NCBI GenBank assembly: GCA_002030045.1 | Contig: LQBI01000003.1 | Span: forward strand, 34,225-98,224 | Source: Candidatus Aegiribacteria sp. MLS_C | GTDB taxonomy: Bacteria; Fermentibacterota; Fermentibacteria; Fermentibacterales; JCC-6 | Reading direction: 5' to 3' | DNA: 64,000 nucleotides | In this document: in pieces, positions 58,969 to 64,000 of the stretch | How the letters are laid out: each line of letters opens with the position of its first letter | Numbering within the stretch: position 1 is the stretch's first letter | Program-made: the position numbers and the translations under genes | The notes under the pieces: generated by a model | The model's database searches: none | The model's input: the letters and a program-made list of their open reading frames with translations, nothing else | Told to the model about the DNA's origin: nothing

Positions 58969-59481
58969 GTGTATTGCCGGTACGATGTCGAAAGACGGAG
59001 GTGTACTCTGGAAGAGCAACGGCTGCCGTTCTGGGCCCTGCTGATGTCCCTGGCCCCTCTTGCGGTGCTTGCCGCCGGGTTTCTCCCTCCTCTCATGGAA
59101 GCCCTTTCCATGGACGGTCCAGCTGAAGGCCTGCGCAGCGGCATGCGCCTCATGTGCCACGGAATACCCGGCCGGTGCCCCGAAGTGCTTGGCGGACCCG
59201 CGGCACTCTGCGCCAGGTGCATCGGCATCTACTCGGCCCTGTTCGTCGGATGCGCCTTTTTGTTTCCCGTTGCCAGGTACCGCATGTCCACGAGGACATC
59301 CCTGCTTCTGGCGATAGCCGCCAACCTGGTCATGGCAGCAGAGTGGTCGCTGGAATACGCCGGCTTCCTGTCCCCTCCCCTTCTTCTGAGGGCCGCGACG
59401 GGTTCCATCTGGGGAGCATGCACCGGCCTTGCCCTGTGCATGGCCGGTCCTGAGGGGGTCGTCCTGAGGGGGTCGTCCTGA
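58969..59481 (+). CDS. DUF2085 family membrane protein
   Basis: Up to 170 residues from GTG 58969; a CTG at 59008 has GGAGGTG four bases upstream and may be the true start, giving about 157 residues. The core MCHGIPGRCPEVLGG, then ALCARCIGIYSALFVG, is the DUF2085 signature (CH-xxxxRS-xxxG-xxxPVCARCTGIYxG), with Cys pairs that may bind metal. Four membrane helices are visible. The last residues and the stop lie in a 14-bp tandem repeat. Function is unknown. Confidence 0.82.
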   Translation: MYCRYDVERRRCTLEEQRLPFWALLMSLAPLAVLAAGFLPPLMEALSMDGPAEGLRSGMRLMCHGIPGRCPEVLGGPAALCARCIGIYSALFVGCAFLFPVARYRMSTRTSLLLAIAANLVMAAEWSLEYAGFLSPPLLLRAATGSIWGACTGLALCMAGPEGVVLRGSS

Positions 59482-59490
59482 GGGGGTCGT
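59449..59490. repeat. 14-bp tandem repeat over a gene end
   Basis: Three exact units of CCTGAGGGGGTCGT start at 59449, 59463 and 59477. The TGA stop of the DUF2085 gene is in the third. Variants of the unit recur at 59515 and 59574 and, 24 kb away, at 35403. Confidence 0.85.
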
Positions 59491-59516
59491 ACGTTACTTA
59501 GGGTCACTTAGTCTTG

Positions 59517-59574
59517 GAGGGGTCGTACGATCAGGCATGATCGGCCGATACTTCGGGTCACTTAGCCTGATCCT
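59517..59574 (+). repeat. Dispersed intergenic repeat, copy 2
   Basis: GGGGTCGTACGATCAGGCATG with following TCGGCCGATACTTCGGGTCAC resembles the 57-base copy at 35404-35460; about three quarters of positions match by eye. Both lie 3' of plus-strand genes. Confidence 0.55.
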
Positions 59575-59661
59575 GACGGGGTCGATGGATCGCGATCCCG
59601 ATCCGATCATCCAGAATTGATTTCGACCTTTTCCAATGATCTCTCCAGCGTAGTCCGGCAC

Positions 59662-59690
59662 TTGTTATACATACGATTCAATCATATGTT
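59662..59690 (+). promoter_or_regulatory. Candidate promoter of the TetR gene
   Basis: TTGTTA (59662-59667), 17 bases, TATGTT (59685-59690), about 45 bases before the TetR ATG. Confidence 0.5.
59670..59688. promoter_or_regulatory. TetR-type operator candidate
   Basis: A 19-bp imperfect palindrome, CATACGATT-C-AATCATATG, with one mismatched pair. It fills the spacer and overlaps the -10 box of the preceding promoter, as expected for an autorepressor site. Confidence 0.55.
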
Positions 59691-59735
59691 TCTTTCAAGG
59701 ATGACCGGTATATCATGCTCTGAGAGGGGAGTCAC

Positions 59736-60395
59736 ATGGATATAGGAGAGAAGACCAGGCGAACTATCCTGGAAACAGCCGAGAAGCTGATAGGCACGGA
59801 GGGTGTCTGCTCCATCACCACCCGCAGGATAGCGGAGGAGGCTGGGGTCAATCCGGCGGCTCTCAACTACCACTTCGGTTCGAAGGAAGAGCTTGTTGAC
59901 AAGGTACTGAACAGAATGCTCGGTAGATTCTTCGGAGACTGGAGCAGGATCTTGGATATCGATGAGATGTCCCTGCCTGTGAGGTTGTACTGCCTGTTCG
60001 ACCATACCATGGAAACGATAATGGAATACCCGGGAATGCTGAGTTCACACCTCTTCGATCCCATGGTCGAGAAAGGCAGGAAACTTATCTTCGCGGAAAA
60101 GATAGGTGGGTTCCTGCGTGAACTCCCTGTCAAACTCGAGGAACACCTCCCGCTGCAGGCGAAGGAGATCAGGCTCCATCTCGGCCAGGCCATGCTGACT
60201 GCTATATCGGCCGCCTCGATACCTGAGCTTTTCAGGGAGATCACGGAAGAGGAAGTATCCTCTGGTCCTGCAAGGAGCAGGTACATAACAGGGTTGATGA
60301 GGAGATTCCTAGGGATAGAGCTAAGGGCATCGGACATCATCCATAGCGATATAGCGAGAGTCAGGAAACTCGCCTTCGCACCGAAGGAGCAGTGA
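59736..60395 (+). CDS. TetR/AcrR family transcriptional regulator
   Basis: 219 residues. The N-terminal DNA-binding domain reads KTRRTILETAEKLIGTEGVCSITTRRIAEEAGVNPAALNYHFGSKEELV, a complete TetR helix-turn-helix. The C-terminal two thirds are helical and match no specific ligand class. GAGAGGGGAG lies just before the ATG. It forms a pair with the Dabb gene, one base downstream. No efflux or enzyme gene is divergent from it, so its own operon is the likeliest target. Confidence 0.92.
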   Translation: MDIGEKTRRTILETAEKLIGTEGVCSITTRRIAEEAGVNPAALNYHFGSKEELVDKVLNRMLGRFFGDWSRILDIDEMSLPVRLYCLFDHTMETIMEYPGMLSSHLFDPMVEKGRKLIFAEKIGGFLRELPVKLEEHLPLQAKEIRLHLGQAMLTAISAASIPELFREITEEEVSSGPARSRYITGLMRRFLGIELRASDIIHSDIARVRKLAFAPKEQ

Positions 60396-60396
60396 C

Positions 60397-60690
60397 ATGG
60401 TAAGACACATCGTCATGTGGAGTTTGGACAAAGTGCCCAGTGAAATGTATGATCATACAGTTTCAGAACTTAGAGAAATGCTGCTCATACTCGGGGACAG
60501 CATAAGCTCGGTTCTCCATGCGGAGGTTGGCGTACAGGATGAGGATCCCCCTCTTATTGTCCTGAACATGGATTTCAGGACCTGGGAAGATCTGGAGGCA
60601 TACAGGGTGCACACTGAGCACGAGGCGGCTGTAAAAGTTCTCAGGAAGTACACTACCAAACTCGGAGCCGTGGACTACGAGATCCCGTGA
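60397..60690 (+). CDS. Dabb (stress-responsive A/B-barrel) domain protein
   Basis: 97 residues beginning VRHIVMWSLDK (the Dabb start hxHhVhhkhk) and containing VLHAEVGVQDEDPPLIVLNMDFRTWEDLEAYRVHTEHEAAVKVL, in which H-x-x-H and the aYxxHPxH-type block are seen. Dabb proteins are small dimeric barrels, some active in polyketide cyclisation or decarboxylation; many have no known substrate. Its ATG starts one base after the TetR stop, so it is probably the regulator's main target. Confidence 0.85.
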   Translation: MVRHIVMWSLDKVPSEMYDHTVSELREMLLILGDSISSVLHAEVGVQDEDPPLIVLNMDFRTWEDLEAYRVHTEHEAAVKVLRKYTTKLGAVDYEIP

Positions 60691-60721
60691 AATGTCCCTT
60701 TCCGGTGCCGGCCGGAAACGA

Positions 60722-60806
60722 CGTGCCGGGCCCGGAAAATGAGACATGTTTGTGTTTGTACAAATAATGTAGTATTAAGAATGTCCCATTTCCCGGGCCC
60801 GGCACG
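60722..60806. repeat. Large inverted repeat enclosing a promoter-like loop
   Basis: Arms 60722-60747 and 60781-60806 match at 24 of 26 positions (around GTGCCGGGCCCGG). The right arm also begins ATGTCCCA, whose exact complement TGGGACAT recurs at 60811-60818; AATGTCCC is also at 60691-60698. The 33-base loop is AT-rich with TTTGTACAAA. Confidence 0.7.
60750..60778 (+). promoter_or_regulatory. Promoter candidate inside the inverted repeat
   Basis: TTGTGT (60750-60755), 17 bases, TATTAA (60773-60778), all within the loop. The next gene starts at 60901, leaving a long leader that includes the right arm. Confidence 0.35.
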
Positions 60807-60900
60807 AATATGGGACATTATCCATTGTGCGGGGGATCTATTAGTGTTCATGCGTGTCATGAAAGCAGCCGTATAAACGCGGCGATCAGGGAGGGTATCA

Positions 60901-61914
60901 ATGAGATATTCAGTTATGCTGTTCGCTCTTCTCGCCATGGTGTGCATGGCACGTCCTGTATCCTCGATACCCCGCCTGGCGGATATCTGGGAGGAGAATC
61001 AGTACATTTTCCCCTTCGTCGAGGACGTTCCAGCCTCCCTCCTCTTCGATGGAGTAACCGGCCTGATAGTAGCCGGGGTGCCTACGGGTGATCTCGCCAT
61101 GACCCTCTACCTCCTGGGCGACAGCCCCGACGGACCGGAGGTCCTCGCATCGGGTCCCTATCAGGGCGAGTACAACTTTGCAAAGTCCTTCGCCTACTGG
61201 ATTCCGGATGAAGAGCTTCTGGAGATCACTTTCCAGATGCCCTTCTCCGCAAGGTATGCGGGTGCATCCTACCAGTGGTTGGGTTCCGAACTCATACCGG
61301 TGGAATGGCTCTCGGGAGACCCTTCGATGGACGCCCTCATGAACATCGATTCGCTCCTTGCCATCGGTGAAGTGGCCGAAGCCGCCGATGAGCTGGCCAT
61401 GATGTTCTATCCGGGGCATTACTACTCGCAGGGGGAGATGACGATGAAGTTCCTCCGCAGTGCACACGAGCATGGCCTGGAAGAGTTCCGGACCGGAGAT
61501 CCGGAGGGTGCGGTGGAGCTGTTCGAGGAAGCCGAAGAGGCCGTGGAATGGCTGGCGATACGGTACCCATGGTACAGGGCCTACGAGGACAGCTCTGGCT
61601 TCAGCGAGGCCGATATATCGAACTATTCCACCATAGGTGAGTTCACGATGATAGCCAACGACTACGGATTCTTCCTCGAACAGTCCGGCGACTACGAAAA
61701 GGCCATAGACGTCCTGTACGGTGTGCTCACCCTGGATCCCGGCAGGATGGTGGCCTATCTGAACCTGGCCGATGCCCTGTGGGAACTTGGAGAATACCAC
61801 AATGCAGTTGATCAGTACCTTGTCTACAAGCAGATGATGGAAGCGCTGAACCTTGAACAGGACATACCGGCCAGAGTAGACCAGAGGGTCCTCAATTATT
61901 CCGGACCACAATGA
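60901..61914 (+). CDS. Secreted TPR-repeat protein
   Basis: 337 residues with a signal peptide (MRYSVMLFALLAMVCMARPVSS). The mature N-terminal half is beta-rich (FPFVEDVPASLLFDGVTGLIV, LEITFQMPFSARYAGASYQW). The C-terminal third shows TPR helix pairs (ALMNIDSLLAIGEVAEAADELA; DYEKAIDVLYGVLTLDPGRMVAYLNLADALWELGEYHNAVDQYLV). The function is unknown; a periplasmic scaffold or protein-binding role is inferred. Its long leader carries the inverted repeat. Confidence 0.75.
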   Translation: MRYSVMLFALLAMVCMARPVSSIPRLADIWEENQYIFPFVEDVPASLLFDGVTGLIVAGVPTGDLAMTLYLLGDSPDGPEVLASGPYQGEYNFAKSFAYWIPDEELLEITFQMPFSARYAGASYQWLGSELIPVEWLSGDPSMDALMNIDSLLAIGEVAEAADELAMMFYPGHYYSQGEMTMKFLRSAHEHGLEEFRTGDPEGAVELFEEAEEAVEWLAIRYPWYRAYEDSSGFSEADISNYSTIGEFTMIANDYGFFLEQSGDYEKAIDVLYGVLTLDPGRMVAYLNLADALWELGEYHNAVDQYLVYKQMMEALNLEQDIPARVDQRVLNYSGPQ

Positions 61915-62093
61915 ACATTGCTCGGGGTTAGTCAACAGTCTGAATTTTCCTCAGCAAATCGCCGGCTGATAATACCGGCGTTCGACATGGAAACAACTCC
62001 AGGGATATTTCTCATCGTAGCAGTTCCATGCCTGTCGGCTTAGGTTAGGATTGCTCCGTGAATCCGATAAACACTCCGGAAAGAGGTTCCGCC

Positions 62094-63545
62094 ATGAGTC
62101 CCCGCTGCATGCTACTTCTCTCACTGTTCTCGATCCTCGGCATCATCAACGCCGCCGACGTCGACCAGGCAATGGTGAAGATCTACGCCACCAGCGCCAA
62201 TCCCAACTATTACATACCATGGATAATCGAAGCCCCCTACGAGGTCTTCGGTTCGGGCTGCGTGATTGATGACGGACTCATACTCACCAATGCGCACGTA
62301 GTCAGCAACACTACTTATCTACAGGTAAGGAAGGAAGGTGACCCCAAGCGGTATCCGGCAGTAATAGTGGCGGTATCACACGAAGCTGACCTGGCCCTTC
62401 TGACAGTAGAGGGTGAAGGTTTCTTCGACGGTATGGAGCCCCTGGAACTGGGAGAGCTGCCCAAGACCATGGAGCAGGTAACCGTATACGGCTACCCGGT
62501 GGGAGGGGATGCCCTCAGCACTACTCAGGGTGTCATCTCCAGGATAGAGACTTCAAACTACACGCACAGCAACCTGTCCCTGCTGTCGGTGCAGCTGGAC
62601 GCTGCCATAAATCCCGGAAACAGCGGCGGCCCGGCCATAGTGAACGGCAAGGTCGTGGGGGTCGCCATGCAGACCAGGACGCAGTCGGAGAACATAGGCT
62701 ATGTAGTACCGGTACCTGTGATAGAACACTTCTTCCAGGACATAGAGGACGGCTATTACGATGGGTTCCCCTCAGCCGGGTTAAGCTTCCAGCAGATCAG
62801 GAACCCTTTCATCACCCGGATGTACTCCATCAGTGAGGAGCAGCTCGGTGTTCTCGTCACAGGAACTGCCTGGAACTCCCCTGCATCGGAGATCCTGCGG
62901 GAAGGCGACGTGATAATCCAGATGGACGGCCTCGAAATTGCCGGCGACGGAACGATACAGATAGCGCCCGGCATTAGGACTACGCTGGATTACCTTATCA
63001 CCAGGAGACAGGTGGGCGAGAGCATTCCGATGCTGGTGGTCCGGGACGGCGAAACCATGGAAGTGGAGATGCTCCTGGATGAAACCTTCGATGAGCTTTG
63101 CCTTGTACCGCACAAGGAATACGACCGGATGCCGAGTTACTTCGTATACGGAGGTCTGGTGTTCATGCCGCTATCCCTCAATTATCTCGAATCCTGGGGA
63201 AACGAATGGTACAACAATGCCCTCGACTACTTCACGATGCCCTACCGCTACAACAACTGGCGGACAGAGGAACGCAGCAGAATAGTGATAATAACTTACG
63301 TTCTTCCCGCAGAGGTCAATACAGGTTACCAGAGTATAAGGAACGAAATAGTCAGCCAGGTTAACGGACAACAGGTCAGTGGACTCGCAGACCTTTTACA
63401 AAAGCTGGAGGATGCCGAGGGCCAGTATGTGGTCATTACAACCAACCTCAACAACAGGATCATCCTCGATCATTCGGAAGCTGTCGGATCCAATGCGGAG
63501 ATAATGGCAAGGTACGGTATACCTGCCGACCGACGTATGGATTAG
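62094..63545 (+). CDS. Exported Deg-type serine protease with PDZ domains
   Basis: 483 residues from the ATG at 62094, with GAGG eight bases upstream (the frame is open from 62058). A signal peptide (MSPRCMLLLSLFSILGIINA) precedes a trypsin-like domain with catalytic His68 in TNAHVV, Asp99 in ADLALL and Ser177 in PGNSGGP. PDZ-like regions run from ~215 to 340 (LGVLVTGTAWNSPASEILREGD; VIIQMDGLEI) and again in the last 120 residues (VLPAEVNTGY, IVSQVNGQQV). The long C-terminal part resembles the plant Deg9/DegP2-type layout rather than DegP. It should degrade or regulate misfolded envelope proteins. Confidence 0.9.
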   Translation: MSPRCMLLLSLFSILGIINAADVDQAMVKIYATSANPNYYIPWIIEAPYEVFGSGCVIDDGLILTNAHVVSNTTYLQVRKEGDPKRYPAVIVAVSHEADLALLTVEGEGFFDGMEPLELGELPKTMEQVTVYGYPVGGDALSTTQGVISRIETSNYTHSNLSLLSVQLDAAINPGNSGGPAIVNGKVVGVAMQTRTQSENIGYVVPVPVIEHFFQDIEDGYYDGFPSAGLSFQQIRNPFITRMYSISEEQLGVLVTGTAWNSPASEILREGDVIIQMDGLEIAGDGTIQIAPGIRTTLDYLITRRQVGESIPMLVVRDGETMEVEMLLDETFDELCLVPHKEYDRMPSYFVYGGLVFMPLSLNYLESWGNEWYNNALDYFTMPYRYNNWRTEERSRIVIITYVLPAEVNTGYQSIRNEIVSQVNGQQVSGLADLLQKLEDAEGQYVVITTNLNNRIILDHSEAVGSNAEIMARYGIPADRRMD

Positions 63546-63597
63546 GGGATGATGGAGCGGGTTATGGAGCGAAGCGACATCCCCGCGTGAATACGAA

Positions 63598-63631
63598 AGA
63601 ACGCGGTCAGTATATGTGCTGACCGCGTTCT
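63598..63631 (-). terminator. Hairpin with 13-bp stem, copy A of the tRNA terminator repeat
   Basis: AGAACGCGGTCAG / CTGACCGCGTTCT, exact 13-bp stem with an eight-base loop. On the minus strand it is followed by TTTCG, as expected for terminators of the flanking tRNA-like units. Confidence 0.5.
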
Positions 63632-63668
63632 AAGCTTGGAGCGGGAAACGGAGAAATCGAACCCGCCT

Positions 63669-63838
63669 CGGACGAAGTCCCCGCGTCAGTATGAAAGAAA
63701 GCGACCGGGTTGCCGGCCGCTTTCTACGCTTGGAGCGGGAAACGAAGATCTTCTACAAAGCTCGGACGAAGTCCCCGCGTCAGTATGAAAGAAAGCGACC
63801 GGGTTGCCGGCCGCTTTCTACGCTTGGAGCGGGAAACG
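63669..63838. repeat. 94-bp tandem repeat carrying tRNA-Gly 3' end and terminator
   Basis: A 76-bp block is present twice with no mismatch (63669-63744 and 63763-63838), period 94. It ends in the last bases of the tRNA-Gly gene (TGGAGCGGGAAACG, minus-strand 3' end). A third, divergent unit lies at about 63571-63667 with its own hairpin and tRNA T-arm-like ATCGAACCCGC. Confidence 0.85.
63790..63819 (-). terminator. tRNA-Gly terminator hairpin
   Basis: AGAAAGCGACCGG / CCGGCCGCTTTCT forms a 13-bp stem with one mismatch and a four-base loop, six bases beyond the tRNA 3' end. On the minus strand TTTCAT follows. An identical hairpin lies 94 bases away at 63696-63725. Confidence 0.6.
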
Positions 63839-63900
63839 GGACTTGAACCCGCGACATCTACCTTGGCAAGGTAGAGCTCTACCAACTGAGCTATTCCCGC
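63825..63900 (-). tRNA. tRNA-Gly (anticodon GCC)
   Basis: On the minus strand the sequence folds into a full cloverleaf: acceptor GCGGGAA / TTCCCGC, D-arm with GCTCAGTTGGTAGAGC, anticodon stem CTACC/GGTAG with loop TTGCCAA (anticodon GCC), T-arm GCGGG-TTCAAGT-CCCGT. The discriminator base T and an encoded CCA end the gene. 76 nucleotides in all. Confidence 0.97.
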
Positions 63901-63909
63901 TCGGTTATG

Positions 63910-64000
63910 TTCTTCGCTCCTGCACGAGCGGGGAACGAACCTGTCGTTACCCGCGCATTGCTTTCTTCGCTCCTGAACGAGCGGGGAACGAACCTGTCGT
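63910..64000. repeat. 38-bp direct repeat upstream of the tRNA gene
   Basis: Two copies with one mismatch lie at 63910-63947 and 63963-64000 (begin TTCTTCGCTCC, end GAACCTGTCGT), period 53. Each has a small CGCTC / GAGCG hairpin. The second copy touches the window edge, so more copies may follow. Confidence 0.8.

Noticed and set aside
63571-64000. CRISPR array
   Set aside because: Repeats are few, long and tied to a tRNA end; no spacer-like unique units of constant size and no cas gene.

Overview
The window is GC-rich, densely coded bacterial chromosome. It has one tRNA gene and no rRNA, CRISPR array or recognisable transposase. Several secreted proteins end in FlgD-like / type IX secretion (Por) C-terminal domains, Arg is mostly encoded by AGG, and signal peptides are common. 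Together with the anaerobic enzymes (2-oxoacid:ferredoxin oxidoreductase, superoxide reductase, anaerobic ergothioneine pair, minimal Suf pair), this suggests an uncultured anaerobe of the FCB superphylum, perhaps a Fermentibacteria-like lineage. The taxonomic placement is inference.

Layout. 1-3.4 kb: a cyclase/ATPase/TPR signalling protein cut by the left edge. 3.4-8.4 kb: small enzymes, secreted proteins, a DASS transporter and a decayed type IX relic. 8.6-12.0 kb (minus): an Rbs-like periplasmic binding protein paired with a hybrid sensor kinase. 12.2-17.2 kb (plus): a ten-gene operon of a PII-like protein, a PTS EIIA-type protein and an eight-subunit Mrp/Mbh-type cation antiporter in the order of archaeal membrane hydrogenase antiporter modules, but with no hydrogenase genes. 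17.2-19.8 kb (minus): an ArsR regulator with a clear 12-2-12 operator, a cysteine-rich secreted protein and an HPP membrane protein. 20-33 kb: secreted or lipoprotein genes (CotH kinase, MliC-like, beta-helix, alpha/beta hydrolase) and a full-length adenylyl cyclase/ATPase/TPR protein. 33.3-41 kb: a TPR histidine kinase behind a near-consensus promoter, then DNA repair, membrane and small soluble genes, including a GAPDH relic and a frameshifted HAD hydrolase.

40.6-51.9 kb is one continuous minus-strand run, possibly one transcript: EanB and EanA (oxygen-independent ergothioneine), SufC and SufB-like (minimal Fe-S assembly), a CPH-type copper ATPase, 2-oxoacid:ferredoxin oxidoreductase alpha and beta, a DASS transporter with TrkA-C domains, a ferredoxin and a PEBP-like protein. 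It reads as a thiol/metal/redox programme feeding electrons to ferredoxin. 52.3-54.3 kb (plus) has a site-2 protease with CBS domains and a universal stress protein. 54.3-58.0 kb is a decay zone with a broken alcohol dehydrogenase, a superoxide reductase interrupted by TGA and a broken metallo-beta-lactamase-fold gene. 58-64 kb has a DUF72 protein, a TetR regulator with a palindromic operator in its promoter, a Dabb protein, a TPR secreted protein, a Deg-type protease, and a tRNA-Gly whose 3' end and terminator are tandemly duplicated.

Recurring points. Promoter-like sequences fit TTGACA-N17-TATAAT variants. Gene overlaps of ATGA, GTGA and TGATG type are common, which shows that UGA is a working stop here. 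Even so, all the in-frame nonsense codons seen in broken genes are TGA. All family names come from reading the translations; no database search was possible.
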